From: Pseudomonas sp. ATCC PTA-122608
GTDB taxonomy: Bacteria; Pseudomonadota; Gammaproteobacteria; Pseudomonadales; Pseudomonadaceae
Direction: 5' to 3'
NCBI RefSeq assembly: GCF_001952855.1
Contig: NZ_LPNO01000054.1
Span: 139,124 to 203,123, forward strand
DNA: 64,000 bases
Part shown: one piece after another, positions 7,487-15,051 of the stretch
Layout: each line of letters begins with the position of its first letter
Numbering within the stretch: position 1 is the stretch's first letter
The notes under the pieces: generated by a model
Databases searched by the model: none
Seen by the model: only the letters and a program-made list of their open reading frames with translations
What the model was told of the DNA's origin: nothing
Made by a program: the position numbers and the translations under genes

Positions 7487-8977
7487 TTAGTCGAAAGTAA
7501 TGCCCTGGGCCAGCGGCAATTCCAGCGAGTAGTTCACGGTGTTGGTCTGGCGACGCATGTACCCGCGCCATGCATCCGAACCCGACTCACGCCCACCACC
7601 GGTCTCTTTCTCACCGCCAAACGCGCCACCAATCTCCGCGCCGCTTGGGCCGATGTTGACGTTGGCGATCCCGCAATCACTGCCTACCGCCGACATGAAC
7701 TGCTCAGCTTCACGCACGTCAGTGGTAAAGATGCATGAAGACAGGCCTTGTGGCACCGCATTGTTCAGGCGCAGCGCCTCAGCAAAATCGGTGTAGCCGA
7801 CCACGTACAGAATCGGCGCAAACGTCTCGGTGCACACCACATCACTCTGTTCCGGCATTTCCACAATCGCCGGCGACACGTAGTAAGCGTTGGGGAATTT
7901 ATCTTCCAACTGACGCTTGCCACCAAACACCCGACCGCCTTCGCTCAAGGCTTGTTCCAGGGCATCCTGCATGTTTTCGAAGCTGTGTTTGTCGATCAGC
8001 GGGCCGATCAGGTTGCCTTCCAGCGGATGACCGATGCGCACTTTGGAATACGCGGCCTTGAGGCGGGTGACGATCTCATCTTTCACCGACTCATGGGCGA
8101 TCAAGCGGCGCAGGCTGGTGCAGCGCTGCCCGGCGGTACCGACGGCGCTGAACAGGATGGCGCGCACGGCCATGTCCAGGTCGGCGCTTGGGCCGAGGAT
8201 CATCGCGTTGTTGCCGCCCAGTTCGAGAATGCTGCGGGCAAAACGTGCGGCGACTTTCGGTGCCACTTCGCGGCCCATGCGGGTGCTGCCGGTGGCGCTG
8301 ATCAGCGCAACGCGCGGGTCATCCACCAACGCGGCGCCGGCATCGCGGCCACCGATGATCACTTGGCTGAGGTACGGCGGCGCATCGCTGAAGTTCTTCA
8401 ACACGCGCTCGAAGAGCGCCTGGCAGGCCAGGGCAGTGAGCGGGGTCTTTTCCGAGGGTTTCCAGATCACCGCGTTGCCGCATACCAGCGCCAGCGCGGT
8501 GTTCCACGCCCATACGGCGACCGGGAAGTTGAAGGCGCTGATTACGCCGACCACGCCCAGCGGGTGCCAGGTTTCACGCATGTGGTGGCCCGGGCGCTCA
8601 GAGGCGATGGTCAAGCCGTACAGTTGGCGCGACAGGCCGACGGCGAAGTCGCAGATGTCGATCATTTCCTGCACTTCACCCAAACCTTCCTGGGTGATCT
8701 TGCCGGCTTCCCACGACACCAACTCACCGAGGTCGGCCTTGTACTCGCGCAACACGTCGCCGAACTGGCGCACCAGCTCACCACGACGGGGTGCCGGCAC
8801 CTTGCGCCAGGCGTCGAATGCATGCTCGGCGCGACTGACCTGCTGCTCCACCTCGGCGGCGCCTTCCCAGTGCACACTGGCAATCCGGCTGCCATCAATC
8901 GGCGAATGCACGGGTTGTTTACCCGACTGGTACAGCGCCGGGTTTACCCCGAGACGATCAAGCAATGCGGCAACCAT
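7487..8977 (-). CDS. amaB: L-2-aminoadipate-6-semialdehyde dehydrogenase AmaB (ALDH7 family)
   Basis: A 496-aa NAD-dependent aldehyde dehydrogenase of the antiquitin (ALDH7) type. The catalytic Cys lies in GTAGQRCTS near residue 287 and the general-base Glu in LELGGNNA. The N-terminal substrate region NFPVAVWAWNTALALVCGN matches ALDH7. In P. putida AmaB oxidises aminoadipate semialdehyde, which forms from the product of AmaA, to 2-aminoadipate. The start has a good ribosome binding site (AGGAGTGACCC). It is transcribed towards amaA and divergently from a LysR gene. Confidence 0.85.
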   Translation of the reverse strand: MVAALLDRLGVNPALYQSGKQPVHSPIDGSRIASVHWEGAAEVEQQVSRAEHAFDAWRKVPAPRRGELVRQFGDVLREYKADLGELVSWEAGKITQEGLGEVQEMIDICDFAVGLSRQLYGLTIASERPGHHMRETWHPLGVVGVISAFNFPVAVWAWNTALALVCGNAVIWKPSEKTPLTALACQALFERVLKNFSDAPPYLSQVIIGGRDAGAALVDDPRVALISATGSTRMGREVAPKVAARFARSILELGGNNAMILGPSADLDMAVRAILFSAVGTAGQRCTSLRRLIAHESVKDEIVTRLKAAYSKVRIGHPLEGNLIGPLIDKHSFENMQDALEQALSEGGRVFGGKRQLEDKFPNAYYVSPAIVEMPEQSDVVCTETFAPILYVVGYTDFAEALRLNNAVPQGLSSCIFTTDVREAEQFMSAVGSDCGIANVNIGPSGAEIGGAFGGEKETGGGRESGSDAWRGYMRRQTNTVNYSLELPLAQGITFD

Positions 8978-9050
8978 GGGTCACTCCTTCAATCCACAAA
9001 CAGAAATATGCGCCGCCAGTTCACACGGCGATCCAGACCTTATTTGTAGC

Positions 9051-9066
9051 TGGCCCAAGACTTGCC
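9051..9066 (+). promoter_or_regulatory. Possible sigma-54 promoter facing the LysR gene
   Basis: TGGCCC-N5-TTGCC on the plus strand matches the sigma-54 consensus at the invariant GG and GC and in spacing, with two mismatches elsewhere. It lies about 65 bases before the LysR start, in the divergent amaB/lysR gap. With two mismatches this could be chance. Confidence 0.3.
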
Positions 9067-9131
9067 AACAAACGACGATTAGGCGAGATATCATTCCGTT
9101 TATTCATGCTAAGAACAAAAAGAGGCGTGCC

Positions 9132-10028
9132 GTGCTGAATAAAAGACATTTGCCCTCGATCACCGCCTTGCAGTGTTTCGAAGCGGTCACCCGCCACCTG
9201 AGTTTTACCCGCGCCGCCGAGGAGCTGAACCTCACCCAGAGCGCTGTCAGCAAACAGGTCGCGCAGCTGGAAGAACTGCTGCAGCACCTGCTGTTTCGCC
9301 GGGTGCGCCGCCGCTTGCAAATGACCCCGGCAGGCGATCTGTACCTGGTGGAAGTGCGCAAGATCCTCACCCAGGTGGAGATGTCCACCCACTACCTGCG
9401 TTCCTACGGCGGCGAGACTGAAGTGCTGCGGGTGTCCACGCCCTACACCTTCGGCGCCCGCTGGCTGGTGCCGCGCCTCAAGGGCTGGCGACTGCGGCAT
9501 CCGCAGATTCACCTGGACCTGTGCAACGAACAGGAGCCCGACGAGCTGCTGCAAGGCAAGGCCGACCTGGCCTTCTACTTCGGCCAGGGCTCACGGCCCG
9601 GCACCGAGAGCCTCAAGCTGTTCAGCGAAGAACTGGTGCCCGTGTGCTCGCCCGACAGCCTGCCCTCCCAGCCGTTTACCGACCCCACGCAACTCAGCGA
9701 ACTGGTGCTGCTGCAAAACGCCTCGCGCCCCCAGGGCTGGCACGACTGGTTCGCTGCACAGGGCCATCACACCGAACACAGCTACCACGGGCCGCGCTTC
9801 GAAACCTTTTATATGTGCATCCGCGCCGCACAAGTCGGCTGCGGCGTGGCGCTATTGCCCAGGTTCCTGGTGGAAGAAGAGTTGGCCGAAGGCAAGCTAG
9901 TGATCCCCTGGCAGCACGCGATGCCGAGCCAGGATGCCTATTACCTGGCCTACCCCGAGCACTCGGCGGAAGTGCCCAAGGTGCGGGATTTTGTGAAGTG
10001 GATGATGGAGCAGGTTGAGTCTGATTGA
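9132..10028 (+). CDS. LysR-family transcriptional regulator (putative regulator of amaAB)
   Basis: A 298-aa LTTR. The N-terminal winged helix (ALQCFEAVTRHLSFTRAAEE, then LTQSAVSKQVAQLE) is followed by a GcvA-like effector domain with STPYTFGARWLVPRL and CGVALLPRFLVEEEL. I chose the GTG start at 9132 because AAGAGG lies 6-7 bases upstream and the homology begins there; the frame stays open far upstream but antisense to amaB. It is divergent from amaB, the classical position for an LTTR that controls its neighbour. The inducer is unknown; a lysine-pathway intermediate is the natural guess. Confidence 0.88.
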   Translation: MLNKRHLPSITALQCFEAVTRHLSFTRAAEELNLTQSAVSKQVAQLEELLQHLLFRRVRRRLQMTPAGDLYLVEVRKILTQVEMSTHYLRSYGGETEVLRVSTPYTFGARWLVPRLKGWRLRHPQIHLDLCNEQEPDELLQGKADLAFYFGQGSRPGTESLKLFSEELVPVCSPDSLPSQPFTDPTQLSELVLLQNASRPQGWHDWFAAQGHHTEHSYHGPRFETFYMCIRAAQVGCGVALLPRFLVEEELAEGKLVIPWQHAMPSQDAYYLAYPEHSAEVPKVRDFVKWMMEQVESD

Positions 10029-10051
10029 GGCGCGTCGCCTGCAATACCGCC

Positions 10052-10117
10052 CTCGCGAGCAAGCCCGCTCCCACATTTGGAACGCATTCCAAATGTGGGA
10101 GCGGGCTTGCTCGCGAA
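10052..10117. repeat. REPIN (GGGAGCGGGC type), short spacer
   Basis: Inverted cores CTCGCGAGCAAGCCCGCTCC and its complement, extended by the palindrome CCACATTTGGAA...TTCCAAATGTGG, give a long, almost gap-free hairpin. It lies 24 bases after the LysR stop and may end that transcript. Confidence 0.85.
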
Positions 10118-10214
10118 GGCGTCAGGGGCCAAACAACAGTGCTCAGCTGAAAAAACACTGGCAAAACAACACAGGTCTATGCGCCACTAGCGCCATTCCT
10201 TAATTGTGCGTAAA

Positions 10215-10235
10215 GGTCGGCGCCCATCGCCGACC
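10215..10235 (+). promoter_or_regulatory. Perfect 8-bp hairpin in the pncB leader
   Basis: GGTCGGCG and CGCCGACC enclose a 5-nt loop and end six bases before the GGAG ribosome binding site of pncB. No T-run follows, so it is not a standard terminator. It could be an operator dyad for an NAD-pathway repressor or an mRNA element that affects translation; neither is proven. Confidence 0.4.
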
Positions 10236-10253
10236 CGTCTGGAGATTCCCGTT

Positions 10254-11468
10254 ATGAGCGAGAGTGTGTTTGCCGATCGCATCGTGCAGAACCTGCTCGA
10301 CACCGACTTCTACAAGCTGACCATGATGCAGGCGGTGCTGCACAACTACCCGAACGTGGAAGTTGAATGGGAGTTTCGTTGCCGTAACAGTGAAGACCTG
10401 CGCCCGTACCTGGCGGAGATCCGCTACCAGATCGAGCGCCTCGCCGAGCTGAGCCTGAGCCCCGACCAACTGGGCTTCCTGGAACGCATCAGCTTCATGA
10501 AGCCGGATTTCCTGCGCTTCCTCGGGCTGTTTCGCTTCAACCTGCGCTACGTCCAGACCGGCATCGAAAACGGCGAGCTGTTTATCCGCCTGCGCGGGCC
10601 GTGGCTGCATGTGATCCTGTTTGAAGTGCCGATGCTGGCCATCGTCAGCGAAGTGCGTAACCGCTATCGCTACCAGACCGTGATCCTCGAACAGGCCCGC
10701 GAGCAGCTGTATCGCAAGTTCGACTGGCTGACGGCGAATGCCAGCGTCGAAGAGCTCTCCGAATTGCAGGTGGCGGATTTCGGCACGCGCCGACGCTTCT
10801 CCTACCGCGTGCAGGAAGAAGTGGTGAGCGTGCTCAAGCACGACTTCCCCGGGCGTTTTGTCGGCACCAGCAACGTGCACCTGGCCCGTGAGTTTGATAT
10901 GAAGCCGCTGGGCACCATGGCCCACGAATGGATCATGGCCCACCAACAACTCGGCCCGCGCCTGATCGACAGCCAGATCGCCGCCCTCGATTGCTGGGTG
11001 CGGGAATACCGTGGCCTGCTGGGCATCGCCCTGACCGATTGCATCACCACCGATGCGTTCCTCGGCGATTTCGACCTGTACTTCGCCAAACTCTTCGACG
11101 GCCTGCGCCACGACTCCGGTGACCCGGTGCAATGGGCCGAAAAGGCAATCGCCCACTATCACAAGCTGGGGATCGAGCCGATGAGCAAGACCCTGGTGTT
11201 CTCCGACAGCCTGTCGCTGCCCAAGGCGCTGGAGATTTTCCGCGCGCTGCGTGGTCGGATCAATGTGAGCTTCGGCATCGGCACCAACCTGACCTGTGAC
11301 ATTCCAGGTGTGGAACCGATGAGCATCGTGCTTAAAATGACCGCCTGTAATGGCCAGCCCGTCGCAAAGATCTCTGATGAAGCGGGCAAGACCCACTGCA
11401 CCGATCCGAACTTCGTCGCTTATTTGCGCCACGTTTTCAAAGTACCTGCCCTACCCAGCAAGGAGTGA
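10254..11468 (+). CDS. pncB: Nicotinate phosphoribosyltransferase PncB
   Basis: Makes nicotinate mononucleotide from nicotinate and PRPP in the Preiss-Handler salvage route to NAD. It has 404 aa from the ATG at 10254, which has GGAG nine bases upstream and begins the family N-terminus (LLDTDFYKLTMMQAVLHNYP). Further family motifs are ADFGTRRRFS, GTSNVHLAREFD and the phosphate-binding DSGDP plus FGIGTNL. nadE follows 3 bp after the stop, so the two NAD genes form an operon. Confidence 0.96.
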   Translation: MSESVFADRIVQNLLDTDFYKLTMMQAVLHNYPNVEVEWEFRCRNSEDLRPYLAEIRYQIERLAELSLSPDQLGFLERISFMKPDFLRFLGLFRFNLRYVQTGIENGELFIRLRGPWLHVILFEVPMLAIVSEVRNRYRYQTVILEQAREQLYRKFDWLTANASVEELSELQVADFGTRRRFSYRVQEEVVSVLKHDFPGRFVGTSNVHLAREFDMKPLGTMAHEWIMAHQQLGPRLIDSQIAALDCWVREYRGLLGIALTDCITTDAFLGDFDLYFAKLFDGLRHDSGDPVQWAEKAIAHYHKLGIEPMSKTLVFSDSLSLPKALEIFRALRGRINVSFGIGTNLTCDIPGVEPMSIVLKMTACNGQPVAKISDEAGKTHCTDPNFVAYLRHVFKVPALPSKE

Positions 11469-11471
11469 ATC

Positions 11472-12299
11472 ATGCAAGCCGTACAGCGCGAGATTGCTGA
11501 ACAGCTCAAGGTCCAACCACCGTTCAAGGACCAGGCCGCCCTTGAGGCGGAGGTCGCCCGGCGCGTTACCTTTATCCAGGACTGCCTGCTCAATTCAGGC
11601 CTCAAGACGTTGGTGCTGGGCATCAGCGGCGGCGTCGACTCGCTGACCGCCGGCCTGCTGGCCCAGCGTGCGATGGAAGAGTTACGGGCCGCCAAGGGCG
11701 ACGACGCTTACCGCTTTATCGCGGTGCGCCTGCCCTACGAAACCCAGTTCGACGAACACGATGCCCAAGCGTCCGTGGACTTTATCGAACCCGACGAGCG
11801 CCACACGGTGAACATCGGCCCGGCGGTGAAATCCCTGGCCAATGAAGTGGCTGCGTTTGAAGGCAAGGCCGCGGTCTCCCGGGACTTCGTGCTGGGCAAC
11901 ACCAAGGCGCGCATGCGCATGGTGGCGCAGTACACCATCGCCGGCGCGGCCAGTGGTTTGGTGATCGGTACCGACCATGCGGCGGAAGCGGTGATGGGCT
12001 TTTTCACCAAGTTCGGTGATGGCGCCTGCGACCTGGCGCCGCTGAGCGGGCTGGTGAAGAACCAGGTGCGCGCGATTGCCCGGCACTTTGGTGCACCGGA
12101 ATCGTTGGTGGAGAAAATCCCGACGGCCGACCTGGAAGACCTCTCGCCGGGCAAGCCGGATGAAGCGTCCCATGGCGTGACCTATGCCGAGATCGATGCG
12201 TTCCTGCACGGCGAGCCGGTGCGCGAGGAAGCCTTCAAGATCATCTGCGACACCTATCGCAAGACCGAGCACAAGCGGGTAATGCCGTTTGCACCCTGA
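11472..12299 (+). CDS. nadE: Ammonia-dependent NAD synthetase NadE
   Basis: Final step of NAD synthesis: ATP-dependent amidation of nicotinate adenine dinucleotide with ammonia. It has 275 aa, the size of single-domain, ammonia-using NadE, with no glutaminase domain. The PP-loop GISGGVDSLT lies near residue 51. GTDHAAEAVMGFFTKFGDGACD and PTADLEDLSPGKPDE match the family's substrate loops. A strong AAGGAG precedes the ATG, 3 bp after pncB. Confidence 0.96.
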   Translation: MQAVQREIAEQLKVQPPFKDQAALEAEVARRVTFIQDCLLNSGLKTLVLGISGGVDSLTAGLLAQRAMEELRAAKGDDAYRFIAVRLPYETQFDEHDAQASVDFIEPDERHTVNIGPAVKSLANEVAAFEGKAAVSRDFVLGNTKARMRMVAQYTIAGAASGLVIGTDHAAEAVMGFFTKFGDGACDLAPLSGLVKNQVRAIARHFGAPESLVEKIPTADLEDLSPGKPDEASHGVTYAEIDAFLHGEPVREEAFKIICDTYRKTEHKRVMPFAP

Positions 12300-12302
12300 G
12301 CA

Positions 12303-12403
12303 CTGTAGGAGCGAGCTTGCTCGCGAAGATCGTCAACGAAAACGCGCCCATCCTGGATGAGCGCGGTGCCTTTGAGGTTTTCGCGAGCAAGCTCGCTCCT
12401 ACA
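12303..12403. repeat. REPIN (GGAGCGAGC type) between nadE and azu
   Basis: Inverted REP cores at both ends with about 60 bases between them, placed between the convergent nadE (+) and azurin (-) genes, starting 4 bp after the nadE stop. No other terminator is visible in this gap, so the hairpin may serve both genes. Confidence 0.85.
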
Positions 12404-12410
12404 AGGGTGA

Positions 12411-12857
12411 TTACTTCAGGGTCACAGTGCCTTTCATCATCGAGATGTGGCCTGGGAACGAGCAGAAGAATGCGTAATCAGTACCTGCCGCCAGCTTCGA
12501 CACATCGAAGGTCACGGAGTCTTTCTCGCCAGCACCGATGATCTTGGTGTGGGCGATGATGCGGGTGTCGCCGTCTTTCAGGTAGTTCTTGTCGATGCCG
12601 GCGGCCATGCCGTCGCTGGCGATGCCAGGCATGTCGGCGGCGGAACTCAGCACCCAGTTATGGCCCATGACGTTTTTCGGCAAGCTGCCGGAGTGGGTCA
12701 ACTCAACGGTGAACGTCTTGCAGCTCTTGTCGATTTCGATGGCCTTGGTGTTGAAGGACATCTGGTCAGTGGAGTCGACAGTGACCTTGCACTCTGCAGC
12801 AAGCAACTGGCCGCTAGCCAGAGTCAGCAGGGAAACAGCAACGAGTTTGGCAAACAT
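12411..12857 (-). CDS. azu: Azurin, periplasmic blue copper protein
   Basis: Type 1 copper electron carrier in the periplasm, linked to denitrification, redox stress and electron transfer. It has 148 aa with a 20-residue signal peptide (FAKLVAVSLLTLASGQLLA) and mature start AECKVTVDSTDQMSFNTKAI. Copper ligands are visible: His in MGHNW, and Cys, His and Met in FFCSFPGHISMM. The disulfide cysteines (ECK and SCKTF) are present. The start at 12857 has GGAG upstream. An Anr/Fnr-type box lies about 70 bp upstream. Confidence 0.96.
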   Translation of the reverse strand: MFAKLVAVSLLTLASGQLLAAECKVTVDSTDQMSFNTKAIEIDKSCKTFTVELTHSGSLPKNVMGHNWVLSSAADMPGIASDGMAAGIDKNYLKDGDTRIIAHTKIIGAGEKDSVTFDVSKLAAGTDYAFFCSFPGHISMMKGTVTLK

Positions 12858-12927
12858 GTGAATCTCCAGGGCAGGGTTTAAAAAACGCGTATTGCGACAA
12901 GGGTGCCTGAGGCAGGCGGGAATTCTT

Positions 12928-12941
12928 ATGATCTGAGTCAA
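12928..12941 (-). promoter_or_regulatory. Anr/Fnr-type box upstream of azurin
   Basis: On the minus strand the sequence reads TTGAC-TCAG-ATCAT, eight of ten positions of the Anr/Fnr consensus TTGAT-N4-ATCAA. It lies about 70 bp before the azurin start. Azurin of P. aeruginosa is known to be ANR-controlled, which supports the reading. Confidence 0.55.
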
Positions 12942-13046
12942 CAGATTGTATACAACTTTAGGCTATCAGACTCATCGACACAATCTACCGGCCAAAGTAC
13001 TGATGCCGGCCTATGATCGGCTCATCACCCTTCCGGAGTCCGAGCC

Positions 13047-13136
13047 ATGCACCTCAATAGCCTGTTCCGCAGCCTGCTTGCCGCCTATGCCTGTGGCGCC
13101 AGCGGCACCTGTGAAACGCCTCAACGCGAGGTTTAA
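13047..13136 (+). CDS. Possible 29-aa micro-ORF upstream of the LOG gene
   Basis: An ATG at 13047 with GGAG eight bases upstream opens a 29-codon frame starting MHLNSLFRSLLAAYACG and ending with TAA. It has a short hydrophobic stretch and two cysteines. It lies 58 bases before the LOG-family gene in the same direction, so it could be a small protein or a leader peptide. I do not recognise a family; the good ribosome binding site is the only support. Confidence 0.3.
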   Translation: MHLNSLFRSLLAAYACGASGTCETPQREV

Positions 13137-13194
13137 TCCTTTGAGAGACGCAGGCCAGCCTTTACTCTTTAGCCACAACTGAGTGGAGTCAGGT

Positions 13195-13782
13195 ATGTCC
13201 TTGAAGTCTGTCTGTGTGTTTTGCGGTGCCAGCAGCGGCACCAACCCGGCCTACCGTGAAGCAGCCGTGGCCCTCGGGCGCGCGCTGGCCGAACGCAAGC
13301 TGACCCTGGTGTACGGCGGTGGCGCCGTGGGCCTGATGGGCATCGTCGCCGATGCCGCCCTGGAAGCCGGCGGTGAAGTGATCGGGATTATTCCCGAAAG
13401 CCTGAAAGTCCTGGAAATCGGCCACAAAGGCCTGACCCGCCTGGAAGTGGTCGACGGCATGCACGCCCGCAAGGCCCGCATGGCCGAACTGAGCGACGCC
13501 TTTATTGCGCTGCCAGGCGGCCTGGGCACCCTGGAAGAACTGTTCGAAGTCTGGACCTGGGGCCAGCTCGGTTACCACGGAAAACCGCTGGGTTTGCTCG
13601 AAGTGAATGGTTTTTACCGCAAGTTGACCGATTTTCTTGATCATATCGTCGGCGAAGGTTTCGTCCGTGCACCGCATCGTGCCATGCTGCAAATGAGCGA
13701 ATCGCCGGCTGAGCTGCTTGACGTACTGGATGCCTGGCAACCGCTGGTCTTGCCCAAATGGGTGGACCAAAAACCCGATTAA
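13195..13782 (+). CDS. LOG-family nucleotide 5'-monophosphate phosphoribohydrolase
   Basis: A 195-aa lysine-decarboxylase-like (LOG) Rossmann protein. Early residues CVFCGASSG and the PGGLGTLEE motif near residue 107 define the family, whose members hydrolyse cytokinin riboside 5'-monophosphates or related nucleotides. The ATG at 13195 has GGAG six bases upstream; an in-frame ATG four codons earlier is less likely. Old annotations as lysine decarboxylase are wrong for this family. The in vivo substrate in Pseudomonas is not settled. A small conserved gene follows. Confidence 0.88.
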   Translation: MSLKSVCVFCGASSGTNPAYREAAVALGRALAERKLTLVYGGGAVGLMGIVADAALEAGGEVIGIIPESLKVLEIGHKGLTRLEVVDGMHARKARMAELSDAFIALPGGLGTLEELFEVWTWGQLGYHGKPLGLLEVNGFYRKLTDFLDHIVGEGFVRAPHRAMLQMSESPAELLDVLDAWQPLVLPKWVDQKPD

Positions 13783-13850
13783 CCCTTGGGACGCGATTAA
13801 AGGCAGAATACGCGCCGCTCAACCTCACCTTCGACCCCAGAGGATCGCCC

Positions 13851-14030
13851 ATGGCAAAACCTAATTACTCCTTCGCCAAACGTCAGAGAGACTTGGCCAA
13901 AGAGCAGAAGAAAGAGGAAAAGCTGCAGCGCAAGAAAACTGCAGCCGACGAAGAAGCCGGTGCACTGAACCCGGATGCTGAAGGTACAGTGGCTACAGAC
14001 GAAACCGAAGCACCGAAAGACGCTGAATAG
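13851..14030 (+). CDS. Small highly charged conserved protein (59 aa)
   Basis: A 59-aa protein with a basic, helix-prone N-terminal half (MAKPNYSFAKRQRDLAKEQK and further Lys/Glu repeats) and an acidic tail. Similar short Lys-rich proteins are conserved in pseudomonads next to the LOG gene. It starts 68 bases after that gene. Function unknown; a nucleic-acid-associated or coiled-coil role is possible from composition only. Confidence 0.75.
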   Translation: MAKPNYSFAKRQRDLAKEQKKEEKLQRKKTAADEEAGALNPDAEGTVATDETEAPKDAE

Positions 14031-14032
14031 GT

Positions 14033-14153
14033 GATCGTTCCCACGCTCCGCGTGGGAATGCATCCTGGGGCGCTCCGCGTCCCGATTTGAGATATGTGCA
14101 GGGTGACGCAGAGCGTCACGGCAGGCATTCCCACGCGGAGCGTGGGAACGATC
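14033..14153. repeat. Long inverted repeat, GTTCCCACGCTCCGCGTGGG family
   Basis: Both ends carry GATCGTTCCCACGC...GCGTGGGAA-type arms in inverted orientation, with an inner GACGCAGAGCGTC dyad. The same family appears at 59893-60003. It lies between the convergent small protein gene (+) and the transglutaminase gene (-), starting 2 bp after the former. It probably forms a cruciform or a bidirectional terminator-like RNA hairpin. Confidence 0.8.
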
Positions 14154-14160
14154 TTGCGCA

Positions 14161-15051
14161 TTACTCCAGCGGCATCACCGTCACCCGCACTTCCGGGTCA
14201 TGGCTCCCTCCCCCCAGAATCACCCCCCGCAACGGCGAAACATCGGAGAAATCCCGGCCCCAGGCCAGGGTGATGTGTTCCAGTGCCGGCTGCACATTGT
14301 TGGTCGGATCAAAATCCACCCAACCCGACACCGGGCAAAACACTGACACCCACGCGTGGGACGCATCCGCGCCGATCAACCGTGGCTGGCCGGGCGGTGG
14401 CTGGGTCAGCAGGTAACCACTGATATACCGCGCCGCCAGGCCTCGGGAACGCAGGCACGCGAGCATCAGGTGGGCGAAGTCCTGGCACACGCCGCGCCGG
14501 CGCTCCAGCACTTCCACCAGCGGCGTGGCGACCTGGGTGGCTTCGGCGTCGAAGGTGAACTCGCTGAAGATCTTTTCCATCAACGCCTGCACACCCAGCA
14601 GCAACGGACGACCCGCCGGGAAACAGTCTTGGGAGAACTCGACGAAGCTTTTCTTCAAATGCACGTAGGGTGATTCGAACCGATAGCGGCAGGCCTCGAT
14701 CACCTCGGCCGACATCGGCTGGCTGCTGTAGGTCAGGCCGTTGCGGGTCTGGTCCCAGGCCGGCGACAGGCTGAAATCCAGCACCGGACGCGCCAGCACT
14801 TCCACCGTCAGCCCGGCGTTGACCAATAGCTCATCGTGGGGCCGCTCGAACGCCAGCCGGGTGATCGGATTGCCAAACACGTCCAGCTCATCCCGGCGCG
14901 AGGTCGGCTCGGGGCTGATCTCCAGTTGCTGCGAGCTGCAGCGCTGCCAGGCGCAAGGCCGCGGCCACAGGTGCGCCAGCTGCTGGGCCAGGGACACCGG
15001 GCTGTCGTAGTGGTAATGGGTATCGTGGAAAATCTGGTAGCGGGCACTCAT
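14161..15051 (-). CDS. Transglutaminase-like cysteine peptidase-fold protein
   Basis: A 296-aa protein with the bacterial transglutaminase N-terminal domain (start SARYQIFHDTHYHYDSPVSL) and a transglutaminase/cysteine-protease core. The catalytic triad is visible: Cys in RRGVCQDFAHL near residue 186, His in DASHAWV near 233 and Asp in VDFDPTNN near 247. It is cytoplasmic, with no signal peptide. The ATG at 15051 overlaps the stop of the ATP-grasp gene by one base (TGATG); a GTG one codon earlier is also possible. Such proteins travel with ATP-grasp/alpha-E proteins in many bacteria; the substrate is unknown. Confidence 0.85.
   Translation of the reverse strand: MSARYQIFHDTHYHYDSPVSLAQQLAHLWPRPCAWQRCSSQQLEISPEPTSRRDELDVFGNPITRLAFERPHDELLVNAGLTVEVLARPVLDFSLSPAWDQTRNGLTYSSQPMSAEVIEACRYRFESPYVHLKKSFVEFSQDCFPAGRPLLLGVQALMEKIFSEFTFDAEATQVATPLVEVLERRRGVCQDFAHLMLACLRSRGLAARYISGYLLTQPPPGQPRLIGADASHAWVSVFCPVSGWVDFDPTNNVQPALEHITLAWGRDFSDVSPLRGVILGGGSHDPEVRVTVMPLE

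Noticed and set aside
8034..9131. Upstream extension of the LysR gene to a much earlier start
   Set aside because: This part is antisense to amaB and lacks LysR homology; the helix-turn-helix begins just after the GTG at 9132, which has a ribosome binding site.
13195..13782. Lysine decarboxylase
   Set aside because: PGGLGTLEE marks a LOG-family nucleotide phosphoribohydrolase; the older name is a known misannotation.
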